64,000 nt of DNA, from positions 1,019,543 through 1,083,542 of the forward strand of contig NZ_RZYA01000001.1 of the NCBI RefSeq assembly GCF_004005495.1, in the 5' to 3' direction. Source of the stretch: Streptomyces antnestii. GTDB taxonomy: Bacteria > Actinomycetota > Actinomycetes > Streptomycetales > Streptomycetaceae. Positions within the stretch are counted from its first letter, which is position 1. Each line of letters opens with the position of its first letter. The position numbers and the translations under genes were made by a program. The notes under the pieces were generated by a model. That model was not told the origin of the DNA. It made no database searches and saw nothing but the letters and a program-made list of their open reading frames with translations. Below are positions 1 through 8,522 of the stretch, one piece after another.

Positions 1-290
1 GCTGGTGACGACCTTCAGCCCGGCGTCGGCCAGCACCACCCCGTCGAAGGCCTGTGTGAACTTCGACCTGGATGCGGCGGGTGGAGTGCTCGATCACTGC
101 AAGGAGGCGCCGGCCTTGATATCCAGCGCGGCGAGTTCACCATGGATCCGGCGGTACCCCCCTTGCGGTGCCACCGCAAAAATTTCTCCGGGCGCACCAG
201 CAGCCCCTTCACCTGGGCGGATGATGTGTCGGCACCCCCAGACCAGGGCCACGATCTGCGTGGATGAGTCTTCGGCAGGGGCACTGTTTG
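1..290 (-). pseudogene. DDE-integrase transposase remnant
   Basis: Reading leftward, pieces of a single-ORF rve-type transposase are visible in different frames: an RWHR-like segment near 215-230, a YRRIHGEL-like segment near 140-165, an IEHSTRR-like segment near 80-105 and a KFTQAFDGV-like segment near 40-70. The order is collinear with the intact transposases further right in the window, but large internal parts are missing and no frame stays open. It is a decayed insertion sequence abutting the LacI gene, cut by the window edge. Confidence 0.6.
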
Positions 291-312
291 CGGGGCGGGC
301 GCCGGGTGGTTT

Positions 313-1413
313 TCAGGGTGAAGCGGGTGGTGGTGCGACCGATGAGCGCACGATGAGGCGTGCCCGGAGCGTGTGTCTCTCGTGGCGCGGAACGGCTCCT
401 TCGAGGATGTCGAGGAGTACTTCGGCCGTTTTGGAGCCCAGTTGGTGCACCGGCTGTTCGATCATCGTCAGGGGTGGGTCCATGACTGCGGCCCAGGCGC
501 TGTCGTCGAAGCCGATGAGGGATACGTCGCGCGGATAGGACAACTTCCGTGCCTTTACCGCGCGCAGGGCACCTGTCACGGCGTCGTTCTCGGTGCAGAA
601 CAGGGCGGTGGCGCGTTGGGGGAGGGCGAGCATCCGGGCGACTTCCTGTGTCGCGCGTTCCTCTACCTTCGGCCCGACCATCACCAGTTCCGGGTCGAAG
701 GGGATGCCCGCGTCGTCGAGTGCGTCGAGGTATCCGCGTAGTCGTTCCCCGTCGGTCCACAGGTTCCGGGAGGCGGCGGCGATCAGTTCCCGTCGTGTCG
801 CAGGTGCTTTCTCCACCGGCGGTCCCCAGATGAATCCGATGCGCCGATGCCCGGCCGTGATGAGCGTCTCGACGGCCTCACGGGCCGCCTCCCGGTTGTC
901 GATGACTACGGCGTCAAGTTCCAGTGAGGACACGGCGCGGTCGACGAGGACGACAGGGATGCCCCGGTCCAGCGCTGTGCGGATGTGGCTGACTGTGCTG
1001 CGGTCGACCGCGGCTGACGCGATGATCATGCCGTCGACGCGTTTGTCGATGAGGACGTTGGTGGCCGCGATCTCCTCATCGAGTTTCTCGTAGGTGCTCA
1101 GGACGAGGGTGTCGAAGCTCCGGGCGCGCGAGGTGTCGCAGATTCCGCGTACGACGCCGGCGAAGAAAGGGTTGCCGATGTCCGCGACGATCACCCCGAG
1201 GGTGTGGCTCACGCCCGTCGACATGCTGCGGGCGAGCGCGTTCGCGCGGTAGCCGAGCTTTTCGGCCGCGGCGAGCACCCGCTCTTTCAACTCGGGGCTG
1301 ACGTGCCCGTACCCACCGAGCGTGCGGGCCGCGGTCGCCCGGCCGACGCCGGCCTCGGCGGCCACCTCGGAGATCGTCGGTGGCCCCGACGGGCGGGGCC
1401 GCTCTCCTGACAT
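313..1413 (-). CDS. LacI-family regulator of the fructoselysine-type locus
   Basis: A DNA-binding repressor of about 366 residues. The N-terminal helix-turn-helix (PTISEVAAEAGVGRATAART, about residues 12-31) and hinge (ALARSMSTG) are followed by a periplasmic-binding-like effector domain (TLGVIVADIGNPFFAGV, VVLVDRA, GHRRIGFIWG, LIGFDDSAW) that should bind a sugar-type inducer. The ATG at 1413 is preferred over one at 1452 because GAGG lies about 8 nt upstream and the HTH then starts at the usual distance. It is the last gene of the leftward group with the kinase and deglycase, 42 bp beyond the kinase. The likely targets are the two TGRTACCGGTATCA palindromes in the divergent spacer. It is clearly paralogous to the LacI gene at 10893, sharing an unusual extra stretch after GHRRIG. 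The family call is firm; the effector is inferred from neighbours. Confidence 0.92.
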   Translation of the reverse strand: MSGERPRPSGPPTISEVAAEAGVGRATAARTLGGYGHVSPELKERVLAAAEKLGYRANALARSMSTGVSHTLGVIVADIGNPFFAGVVRGICDTSRARSFDTLVLSTYEKLDEEIAATNVLIDKRVDGMIIASAAVDRSTVSHIRTALDRGIPVVLVDRAVSSLELDAVVIDNREAAREAVETLITAGHRRIGFIWGPPVEKAPATRRELIAAASRNLWTDGERLRGYLDALDDAGIPFDPELVMVGPKVEERATQEVARMLALPQRATALFCTENDAVTGALRAVKARKLSYPRDVSLIGFDDSAWAAVMDPPLTMIEQPVHQLGSKTAEVLLDILEGAVPRHERHTLRARLIVRSSVAPPPASP

Positions 1414-1455
1414 TGCTCGGTACCTCACTTCTTTTCGTCGACGGCTGTCCACATG

Positions 1456-2334
1456 CTAGACAGGGTCGGTTGCCCGGTGGGGCCGGCCATGGCCGAATGC
1501 GGCCTCGGTGAAGCACTGGTCATGGGCGGTGTCGGCCCCGTCGTACAGTGCGCGTTCCAGCGTCCGGCGGTCGGGTCGGGCTGACTTCGACCAGCCGGCG
1601 TGTAGCAGGGAGACGACGAAACCGGTGAGGAAGGCGTCGCCGCAGCCCATCGTGTCGACGAGGGGCTTCTCGCCGTCGAGGCGCGCGGGCGCCGCGACGG
1701 TGACGCGACCGTCGTGGGCGATGGCTCCCTCGGCGCCGCGGGTGGCGAGCGCGAGTCCGGCTCCCCGCCGTACGGCCTCGGCCAGGAGTTCCCGGGTGGC
1801 GGTCTCGTCCAGGTGGGAGCAGGACAGCAGGACCAGGTCGGTGTGCGGGCAGACGCGGTCCAGGTAGGCGGGCGTACGGAACTCCTCCTCGCTGGAGAGG
1901 TCGAAGGTCACGAGCGTGTAGAGCCCCGCGAGCTTGGGCAGTTCGCTTTCGCTGCGGGAGTACACGCTGGAGTGCACGACGTCGAAGGAGGACACATAGC
2001 CGAGCAGTGCGCTGTCGAGCACAAGGGGGTCCTGCACTGTGACTCCGCCTCCGTTCCAGCCGAGGAAGATCCGGTCGCCGGTATCGACCCGCAGGGTGGA
2101 CAAGCCGCTCTCGCCGTCACGCACGACGCAGTGGTCGACGGCGACACCCGTGTCGGCGATGGCATCACGCAGGAAGCGGCCGAGGGCGTCGCTGCCGAAC
2201 ACCCCGAGATACGCCGCCTCGAGACCGAGGCGCTTCGCGTACACGGCCACGTTCACGCTGTTGCCGCCCGGATAGTCGATGCCGCGGTCGACGAACCGGT
2301 CGACGATGTTGTCACCGAAGCCGAGGACACTCAA
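1456..2334 (-). CDS. frlD: PfkB-family sugar kinase, fructoselysine 6-kinase (FrlD) like
   Basis: A ribokinase/PfkB-type ATP-dependent kinase of 292 residues, expected to phosphorylate C6 of fructoselysine or a related Amadori compound in the cytoplasm. The N-terminus GFGDNIVDRF and YPGGNSVNVAVYAKRLG resemble E. coli FrlD (GDN.VD, GGN.VNVAVY). The C-terminal PfkB signature is DTMGCGDAFLTGF, which keeps the catalytic Asp but has Cys where Ala is usual. I place the start at TTG 2334: AGGAGA lies about 8 nt upstream and the first residues LSVLGFGDN fit the family, whereas the longer frame to 2448 adds a Pro/Arg-rich stretch. The neighbouring FrlB-like deglycase supports the substrate. Alternatives are another PfkB sugar kinase such as ribokinase or fructokinase, but the YPGGN.VNVA pattern and the partner favour FrlD. 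Confidence 0.82.
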   Translation of the reverse strand: MSVLGFGDNIVDRFVDRGIDYPGGNSVNVAVYAKRLGLEAAYLGVFGSDALGRFLRDAIADTGVAVDHCVVRDGESGLSTLRVDTGDRIFLGWNGGGVTVQDPLVLDSALLGYVSSFDVVHSSVYSRSESELPKLAGLYTLVTFDLSSEEEFRTPAYLDRVCPHTDLVLLSCSHLDETATRELLAEAVRRGAGLALATRGAEGAIAHDGRVTVAAPARLDGEKPLVDTMGCGDAFLTGFVVSLLHAGWSKSARPDRRTLERALYDGADTAHDQCFTEAAFGHGRPHRATDPV

Positions 2335-2541
2335 GGGGGTTCTCCTGTGCGCTGGCCCGGCACACCACGAGGCGGGACACGGGTGGGTGTCCTGCGCCGG
2401 ACGCTGCACCGGGCATGAGGGGGCGGGGGACCGACGGGGTGGCCGCACGCCGTGGCCCCACGCAGTAGGAGGGCGCAGAGCCGCAGCGCGCCTGCTCCTG
2501 CCGCCGGCGGTTCCGGGGGCGGCAGCGGCAGGCTCGGCCGT

Positions 2542-3543
2542 TCAGTAGTCCATGACCCGGTAGTAGCGGCGCAGGTCCAGCGAGTGTCCGCGTACGCGCT
2601 CGAGGTGCTTGCTGACACGACCCATCACGGTGTCGAGAACAATCGGGGAGAGCAGACCGCGGAACTCCGGGCTGATGCCTTCCAACGCGTGCTCGCGGGT
2701 GTCGAAGACGGTGACGTCGCGGGAGATGCGCTTGGCGAAGGCCTCGGCGCGGTCGGTGAGGGGGCGGGTCTCGTCCTCGCCCTGGAAGATGATCACGCTG
2801 GTGTCCTGCTCGAGCAGTTCGAGCGAGCCGTGGAAGAACTCGGCGCTGTGCACACGGGTGGTGCGCAGCCACTGCATCTCCTCGAGGATGCACATGGAGT
2901 AGAGGTAGGTGAACCCCCACAGGTTTCCGCCGCCGACGAGGAAGTGGTATTCGGTGTCCTTGTGGGCCTCGGCGAACGCGGCGGCTGCCGGCTCCGCGTG
3001 CCGCGCCACCTCCAGGAGGGCACCGGGAAGGCCGGCGAGTTCGCCGGCGAACCTGTCGTACCCCTCGAACTCGCCCCGCCGCGCCAGCAGTCGGCCCATG
3101 AACAGCAGCATCTGGGGATCGAACGGCCAGGCCTTCGGCTCCGACACGAGCGCCACGTCGACGCTCTGCGCGACGGGGGAGTCGGGGTATCCCGTGAAGC
3201 CGATGGTGAGTACGCCCTTGGATCGGCAGTACTCGATGGCCCGCAGGCTGTCCTCCGTGGTGCCCGACACCGAGGTGAAGACGGCCGCCGAGCGTTCGCC
3301 GAGCGCCGCGTCGCCGGTGGTGACCAGCTCCGCTGCGATCACGGCGCGTACCGGCAGTGTCGAGGTGCGGCGGGCGAACTGCTCGTAGGGCCACATCTGG
3401 GCGTAGGTGCCACCGGCGCCGACGAGGAAGAGGCTGTCGAAGCCGTCGTCCACGAGTCGGTCGGCGACCTCTTCGATCCGGGGGCGCAATGCCACCGTGC
3501 TCGCCAGCTGGGAGAGGAATTCCGGCTCGTCGAATCCGAGCAT
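2542..3543 (-). CDS. frlB: SIS-domain deglycase, fructoselysine-6-P deglycase (FrlB) like
   Basis: A SIS (sugar isomerase) protein of 333 residues. FrlB enzymes cleave phosphorylated Amadori compounds to glucose 6-phosphate and the free amino acid. The first SIS lobe has LFLVGAGGTYAQMWPYEQF and FTSVSGTTEDSLRAIEY; the second has VHSAEFFHGSLELLEQDTSV and GEDETRPLTDRAEAF, closely paralleling FrlB (GEFRHGPLEIVEPG, GNDESRHTTERA). The protein ends in RRYYRVMDY, matching the FrlB ending RRYYGGLVEY. Start ATG 3543 is chosen for AAAGGA about 8 nt upstream; upstream codons run into the operator. It is first in the leftward unit (deglycase, kinase, regulator), and an operator lies 48 bp upstream of the start. 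A GlmS-like isomerase role is less likely because there is no glutaminase domain. Confidence 0.85.
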   Translation of the reverse strand: MLGFDEPEFLSQLASTVALRPRIEEVADRLVDDGFDSLFLVGAGGTYAQMWPYEQFARRTSTLPVRAVIAAELVTTGDAALGERSAAVFTSVSGTTEDSLRAIEYCRSKGVLTIGFTGYPDSPVAQSVDVALVSEPKAWPFDPQMLLFMGRLLARRGEFEGYDRFAGELAGLPGALLEVARHAEPAAAAFAEAHKDTEYHFLVGGGNLWGFTYLYSMCILEEMQWLRTTRVHSAEFFHGSLELLEQDTSVIIFQGEDETRPLTDRAEAFAKRISRDVTVFDTREHALEGISPEFRGLLSPIVLDTVMGRVSKHLERVRGHSLDLRRYYRVMDY

Positions 3544-3590
3544 CTTCGCGTCCTTTCGGGAACGGGTGCGGCCGGCGGCGCTGAGCGACC

Positions 3591-3604
3591 TGATACCGGT
3601 ATCA
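3591..3604. promoter_or_regulatory. LacI-type operator O1 (perfect 14-bp palindrome)
   Basis: TGATACCGGTATCA is a perfect palindrome with the central CG typical of LacI-family operators, 48 bp upstream of the deglycase start in a 360-bp divergent spacer. The same core recurs at 3781. The spacer contains no other gene. Confidence 0.75.
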
Positions 3605-3780
3605 CGCGGGCCACACGCTGACACAAGGGATGGGTAGCGTCAACAGAGCGTCCGTATCGGCGGGTCGGTGATCGACTGCAAAACCTTATATGACCTGCCA
3701 GTTAATGAAATCTGAGTGCCTCGGCCCGTCGGTGGCGTGTTAGCCCTCGCCGTTCCGCAGAGAAGATCTTCGTCTTGGCC

Positions 3781-3796
3781 CTGGTACCGGTATCAG
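3781..3796. promoter_or_regulatory. LacI-type operator O2
   Basis: CTGGTACCGGTATCAG matches O1 at 13 of 14 core positions and is palindromic except for one base pair. It lies 108 bp upstream of the binding-lipoprotein start. Two sites about 190 bp apart around divergent promoters would permit repression loops. Confidence 0.7.
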
Positions 3797-3903
3797 AATC
3801 TCTGTACAGTCGCCGCACGCCGCAGGACGTGTCACGGACACCCGCAGCGGTTCCGACGCGCCCGCCCCTCCCGCGGGCCCGCCCACTCGACGAAAGGAAG
3901 CCC

Positions 3904-5223
3904 ATGCGCGCTCGTGCACTGACGCGGTCCGCGGCACTCCTCGGGGCCTCGGTACTCGTCCTCACCGGCTGCCTGGCCGGACCGGCGAAGGGTCCCGCGG
4001 CCGACGTGACCGCGAAACCGGAGTACTCCGGCACCTTGAGCATCCTCACCAAGTTCGCAGGCGACCCCCTCGAGCGTTACTTCGAGGACCTCGCCACCGC
4101 GTACGAGCGCAAGCATCCGAAAGTGCATGTCGAGCTCATTCAGGAGACCGACCAGAGCATCAAGGACAAGACGAAGACGCTCACCGCCTCCGACGCACTC
4201 CCTGACATCTACTTCACCTGGGCGGGCAACTGGGCCGACAACTTCGTCCGCGGCGGCCGCGCGGCGGACCTCACCAAGGTGATCGGCCCCGGCACCCGGT
4301 GGGGACGGACATTCAGCAAGCCGTCCCTGTCCGCCTTCGCCCACGACGATCACTACTACGGGATACCGCTCTACAACAACGGCAAGTTCATGGGCTACAA
4401 CAAGTCCGCCTTCGACAAGGCGGGCGTGGAGGTGCCGAAGACTTTCGACGATCTCGTCGCCGCCTGTCCCGCACTGCGCAAGGCCGGCTACGAACCCATC
4501 GCCTTCGGAAACAAGGACGGCTGGCCCGCGCTGCACTACCTGCAGCAGCTCTTCGCCCACAACGTCCCGAGCGCCGTCCGCGAGGCCGACTACCGGGCGA
4601 AGACAGCCAAGTGGGACGACCCCGGCTACCTCGCCGCGCTCAGGCAGTTCAAGACCATCGTTTCCACCTGCACCGACACCGGCCGCGGAACGAACGGTGT
4701 CCTCTATACCTCCGCACAGGAAGCCTTTGCCCGCGGCAAGGCCGCCATGTACTACCAGGAGGTCCTCGAGTTCGACAGCACCACATCCGGCGGGATCCTC
4801 AAGCCCAAAGACCTGGGCATCTTTCCCCTGCCCGCCGCAGCCGGCGCGAAGGGTGACCCGAAGGTCGTCGAAGGAGCACCCGAGGGGTACTTCGTCAACG
4901 CCCGGTCACCGCGCGCCGCACTCGCCGTCGACTTCATGAAGTTCGTGACGAAGCAGAGCAACGCGAAAACCCTGTCCGCACCGCCCTACGGACAGCCGAG
5001 CACAGTGGTCGGAGCGGTGACACCCCAAACCTCCAGCAAGGCCGTCCACGAAGGCATCACCATGGTCAACAAGGCTCCCCGACTGGCGGGTTGGCTCGAC
5101 ATGGTGACCGAACCCAAGGTCTCCGACGCATGGCTGGCCGGCGGCGAAGCGCTCATCAGCGGAAGCAAGACGCCCGAACAGGTCCTGGACAGCGTGCGCC
5201 AGGCGTCGAAATCCGCCAAGTAG
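3904..5223 (+). CDS. Sugar-type ABC importer, substrate-binding lipoprotein (FrlO-like role)
   Basis: An extracytoplasmic solute-binding protein of 439 residues, family 1 (maltose/raffinose type). The signal peptide RARALTRSAALLGASVLVL leads to lipobox LTGC (Cys about residue 23), so the mature protein is membrane-anchored. The body has the family pattern: YSGTLSILTKF, LATAYERKHP, LPDIYFTWAGNWADNF, a Trp/Tyr-rich binding region (YYGIPLYNNGKFMGYNKSAF) and EGYFVNARSP. Start ATG 3904 has GAAAGGAAG just upstream. It heads the rightward operon with two permeases, and the operator O2 lies in its promoter region. By analogy with B. subtilis frlO the ligand is probably a fructosamine such as fructoselysine, an inference from context. 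Confidence 0.88.
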   Translation: MRARALTRSAALLGASVLVLTGCLAGPAKGPAADVTAKPEYSGTLSILTKFAGDPLERYFEDLATAYERKHPKVHVELIQETDQSIKDKTKTLTASDALPDIYFTWAGNWADNFVRGGRAADLTKVIGPGTRWGRTFSKPSLSAFAHDDHYYGIPLYNNGKFMGYNKSAFDKAGVEVPKTFDDLVAACPALRKAGYEPIAFGNKDGWPALHYLQQLFAHNVPSAVREADYRAKTAKWDDPGYLAALRQFKTIVSTCTDTGRGTNGVLYTSAQEAFARGKAAMYYQEVLEFDSTTSGGILKPKDLGIFPLPAAAGAKGDPKVVEGAPEGYFVNARSPRAALAVDFMKFVTKQSNAKTLSAPPYGQPSTVVGAVTPQTSSKAVHEGITMVNKAPRLAGWLDMVTEPKVSDAWLAGGEALISGSKTPEQVLDSVRQASKSAK

Positions 5224-5250
5224 TCCGCGAGGCCGAAGGGAAACAAACAG

Positions 5251-6138
5251 GTGCACACCCTGTACCGAAGAGCAGCCGGACTCGCGTGGATACTGCCCGC
5301 CCTCGTGCTGCTCGGCGTCTTCGTCTACCTGCCGCTCGTCCAGAACTTCGGGTACTCCACGCTGTCGTGGGACATCTACAGCGGCAGCCAGCACTTCGTA
5401 GGCCTGGACAACTACCGTCACCTGTTCGACGACCCGGTCTTCTGGACCTCGTTCACCAACAATCTTTCCTACGCGCTCCTGTCGGTCATCTTCCAGGTCT
5501 TCGGCGCCCTGCTTCTCGCCGCGCTCGTCGAGAGCATCCGCAGCACGCGATGGCAGCGCGCGCTCCGGACGGTCTACTTCATACCCTCCGCTATCTCCCT
5601 GACCGTCGCGGGACTGCTCTTCTACTTCATCTACGAGCCCAACCTGGGGCTGCTCAACCATGCGCTCGACGCGGCCGGGCTTGGCAGGTTCGAGCACTCG
5701 TGGCTGGGTGAGGAGAACACCGCGATGACCGCGGTCATCGCGATGAGCCAATGGCAGGGCTTCGGATACTCCACCCTCCTGTTCGCCGTCGCGATCCAGC
5801 GCATCCCCTCGGAGCTCTACGAAGCGGCAGCCATCGACGGTGTCGGCCCCGTCCGCCGCTTCTTCCGGATGACGCTCCCGCTGGTGCGGGAGATGACCGC
5901 CCTGATGACGATGGTGACCGTCTCGGGTGCCTTCCAGGTGTTCAACGAGGTCATGGTGATGACCAGCGGCGGCCCCGACAACTCCACCCAGGTCCTCGGA
6001 ACCTGGCTGTACCGCAACGGCTTTGTACGCAACGACTTCGGCTACGCCGCGGCGATCGGCACCGTGATCTTCGTGATCACCCTCGCGATCGCGATGGCGC
6101 AGCTGTGGATCACCCGTAGACGAAGGGTGGAATGGTGA
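5251..6138 (+). CDS. Sugar ABC importer permease, MalF type (FrlN-like role)
   Basis: An inner-membrane permease of 295 residues with about six transmembrane segments (first one WILPALVLLGVFVYLPLV). The cytoplasmic EAA loop that docks the ATPase is EAAAIDGVGPVRRFFRMTLP near residues 190-209. Start is GTG 5251 with GAAGGGAAA upstream, 27 bp after the lipoprotein gene. It overlaps the next permease by 7 bp, so the two are translationally linked. No ATPase gene is present in the locus; in Streptomyces such importers commonly share the MsiK ATPase encoded elsewhere, and the B. subtilis frl system likewise borrows MsmX. Confidence 0.93.
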   Translation: MHTLYRRAAGLAWILPALVLLGVFVYLPLVQNFGYSTLSWDIYSGSQHFVGLDNYRHLFDDPVFWTSFTNNLSYALLSVIFQVFGALLLAALVESIRSTRWQRALRTVYFIPSAISLTVAGLLFYFIYEPNLGLLNHALDAAGLGRFEHSWLGEENTAMTAVIAMSQWQGFGYSTLLFAVAIQRIPSELYEAAAIDGVGPVRRFFRMTLPLVREMTALMTMVTVSGAFQVFNEVMVMTSGGPDNSTQVLGTWLYRNGFVRNDFGYAAAIGTVIFVITLAIAMAQLWITRRRRVEW

Positions 6139-6968
6139 CCCGCCTCGGCTTCCTCGGCGTGATCGCGCGCCTGTTCATGTGGGCCTTCCTTCTGGGCCTT
6201 GCGGTGGTGGTGCTCTATCCGCTGCTGTGGATGGTGCTGAACGGGTTCAAGACCAATGCCGAACTCTTCGGCAACCCCTTCGCCCTCCCCACCCACCTGA
6301 GCTTCGACAACTACCGCGACGCGTGGAACCGCGGCGTGAGCAACTACCTCGTCACCAGCGTCCTGGTCACGGTGACCTCCACCATCGCGACCGTGTTCAT
6401 CAGCGCCTGGGCGGCATACGGACTCACCCGGGTGAACATCCCCCTGAACAAGGTGCTCACCGCCGTCATCCTCGGTGGCCTCATGCTCACCCCGACCGTG
6501 GCACTCGTACCGCTGGTGCGCATGTTCCAGGCGATGGGCCTCTACAACAGCTTCTGGGCGCTGCTCATCCTGTACACAGCCTTCCGCGTCCCGTTCACCA
6601 CCTTCCTGATCCGCGCCTACATGATCGACCTGCCGCGCGAGGTGGACGAGGCGGCCCAGATCGACGGGGCCGGCCGCTGGTCCGCGTTCTGGCGGATCAT
6701 CCTGCCGATGTGCAAGCCGATCATCACCTCGACGGTCCTCCTGCATGTTCTCTTCGCCTGGAACGAGTACCTCTTCGCCATGGTGTTCACCAACGGCAGC
6801 GATATACAGACCCTGCCGGTCGGGCTGACGAGCCTGATGAGCAAGCACGGCACCGATTTCCCCGTGGTGTTCGCCGGCATGGCGATCGCAGCCGTACCGG
6901 TCGTACTGCTCTTCCTGTTCGGGCAGCGCTACATCGTCAAGGGCCTCGCCGACGGAATCGGCAAGTGA
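6132..6968 (+). CDS. Sugar ABC importer permease, MalG type (FrlM-like role)
   Basis: The second membrane subunit of the importer, 278 residues and about six transmembrane helices (VVLYPLLWMVLNGFK is the characteristic N-terminal MalG segment). Its EAA loop is DEAAQIDGAGRWSAFWRIIL. ATG 6132 lies inside the end of the upstream permease gene. A short leader (GACAGGAGAG) then precedes the broken epimerase gene at 6994, so all four genes form one transcription unit. Confidence 0.93.
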   Translation: MVTRLGFLGVIARLFMWAFLLGLAVVVLYPLLWMVLNGFKTNAELFGNPFALPTHLSFDNYRDAWNRGVSNYLVTSVLVTVTSTIATVFISAWAAYGLTRVNIPLNKVLTAVILGGLMLTPTVALVPLVRMFQAMGLYNSFWALLILYTAFRVPFTTFLIRAYMIDLPREVDEAAQIDGAGRWSAFWRIILPMCKPIITSTVLLHVLFAWNEYLFAMVFTNGSDIQTLPVGLTSLMSKHGTDFPVVFAGMAIAAVPVVLLFLFGQRYIVKGLADGIGK

Positions 6969-6993
6969 ACGACCCCCTGCGACAGGAGAGTTC

Positions 6994-7677
6994 ATGGCCA
7001 CACACCTGCGGAAGTTGACCGGATCCAACTTCGCTTACCAGTAGCAGCCGTTCGAGACCTTCCTGGACGGCGCGGCAGCCCTCGGTTGCGAGAGGCTCGA
7101 ACTGTGCGGTGTCGCACCTCACTTGCACATTCCGCAACTGAGTGATGGCCACGCGCGCGGCATCCGCCGCCGTATCGAATCGCGCGGCCTCGCGGCATAC
7201 TGCCTGACACCCGAGCAGGTGATGTACCCGGTCAACGTCGCCTCGCCGGTCGACTGGCTGCGCACGCAGAGCATCGCCATGTTCCGCCGGGCGGCCGAAC
7301 TGTGCGCCGAACTCGGAGTGGAGCTGCTGCTCCTGACTCAGGGCCGGGGCCTGGAGAACGAGCCGGTGGAGGCCGCCTGGCGCCGGTCCGTCGATGCGAT
7401 CGGCGACATCGCCACCTACGCGGACACGCTGGGAGTGACGTGCGTGCTCGATCCGCTCCAGCGTGGAGTCGAACCTGGTCAACGACTCGCGGACGCTGGC
7501 GGCGATGCTCGACGAGATCGGCTCCACCCGTATCGGAGCAGTGCTCGACACGGTGGCGATGGCCGTGGCCGGAGAGGGCATCGACAACGCCTTCGACGCG
7601 CTCGGCGACCGCATCCGCCATGTGCATCTGATCGACGGCCGACCGAGGACGTCTCCGTGCCGGAACGCACCTTTTGA
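6994..7677 (+). pseudogene. Broken sugar-phosphate isomerase/epimerase, FrlC-like
   Basis: The frame opens with ATG 6994 and a good GGAGAG site and reads THLRKLTGSNFAYQ, then meets TAG at 7042-7044. It resumes in the same frame (QPFETFLDGAAALGCERLEL ... LGVTCVLDPLQ) and shifts by one base at about 7462 (one extra C) into VESNLVNDSRTLAAMLDE ... GDRIRHVHLIDG. The pattern follows the AP-endonuclease-2/xylose-isomerase-like TIM-barrel family, with FrlC (fructoselysine 3-epimerase) the natural relative: CVLDPL..VESN matches LILEPLTPYESN, and HVHLIDG matches HLHIVD. The C-terminal third after about 7650 is lost. An amber stop, a frameshift and truncation together mean a dead gene, so psicoselysine conversion was probably lost. 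The family call is good; FrlC is inferred from context. Confidence 0.75.
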
Positions 7678-8278
7678 ACTGCCGAGTTGGTGCCGCGCCG
7701 GCCATGCGTTGGAATACGGCTCACAGCGCGCACGGCGAGACCGTGTGCACTCGGCCGCCTCGCGCGGTAAGGCGGCACGCACCGCCGATGACCCGCAATT
7801 CCAGCGCTGGACGGTAGCGCTTACTCGCGGAAGCAGAGCTGCGAGCACCATGTGGTCTCTGCGGGCGATGGGGGTGGGGCTGTGCCATGAAGGACGGCCG
7901 GCTTGGTGCCGGAGTTCACGTCTTGTCGACATCGGTGGCTGCGGAAGCCGAGCCGGCAGGCGAAGCCGACCGAGGAGCAGGCAGCCGAATGCGCCGACCA
8001 GACGGGACGTCGTCACGGGACGCAAGCGTGCGCCGACAGCTCACGACACCTTCGAAGTCCGCGGGGTGCACCGGGTGCAGCCGTCCGTATCGATGCGAGC
8101 GCGCCCAACGCGCAGGACCCGGCGCAAGGGCCATCGCGACGAAAGACGGCCGTTGCAAGGTGATCCCGTGGGCCGCCCGGCAGCGAGCCTGACGGCCTGC
8201 CTAGGTGCCCGGGATCGGTGGGCCGGGTCTGCATTTCTCGTCGTGTGCACGCGAGAGTCTTGACGGTGTGGAGTCGCG
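7678..8278. other. About 600 bp without a supported gene
   Basis: This stretch separates the two catabolic clusters. Frames on both strands are Arg/Pro-rich with no recognisable motif and no ribosome-binding site. I see neither an IS end nor an RNA gene; it may include the lost 3' part of the epimerase gene in decayed form. Confidence 0.5.
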
Positions 8279-8280
8279 GT

Positions 8281-8319
8281 GAGAACGTTCTCTCACTTGC
8301 TTTGAGAGAACGTTCTCTC
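8281..8319. promoter_or_regulatory. Twin LacI-type operators upstream of the second cluster
   Basis: Two palindromes sit side by side: GAGAACGTTCTC at 8281-8292 and GAGAGAACGTTCTCTC at 8304-8319, a perfect 16-mer. Their centres are 25 bp apart. The central AACGTT is classic for LacI-family operators. They lie about 200 bp upstream of the binding-protein gene, and the cluster's own LacI gene (10893) is the obvious regulator. Confidence 0.75.
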
Positions 8320-8522
8320 GAAGTGGTGAAGGGGGCGCGACCCCGCCGCCTCCGCTCTTGGCCCTGCTTCGGGAACCACCCGGGCGGCTGCCGTCATCGA
8401 ATGCCGACCGCTGCGGTTCGGCCTCGTCGAGCAGGTCAACCTCGTCTGCCCATCGTCCGAGCCCAGCGAACGCGGATTCGGACTCAGCCCACGCACGACG
8501 TCCCAGCACGTATGGAGGAGCA

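Noticed and set aside
2312..3621. Long frames antisense to the kinase and deglycase genes
   Set aside because: High GC gives open frames on all strands; these are rich in Arg/Pro or Val/Gly runs and have no motif, while the opposite strand has clear domains and ribosome-binding sites.
7887..8263. Several 80-100 codon frames between the two catabolic clusters
   Set aside because: No ribosome-binding sites, no motifs, overlapping on both strands with Arg/Ala-rich composition.
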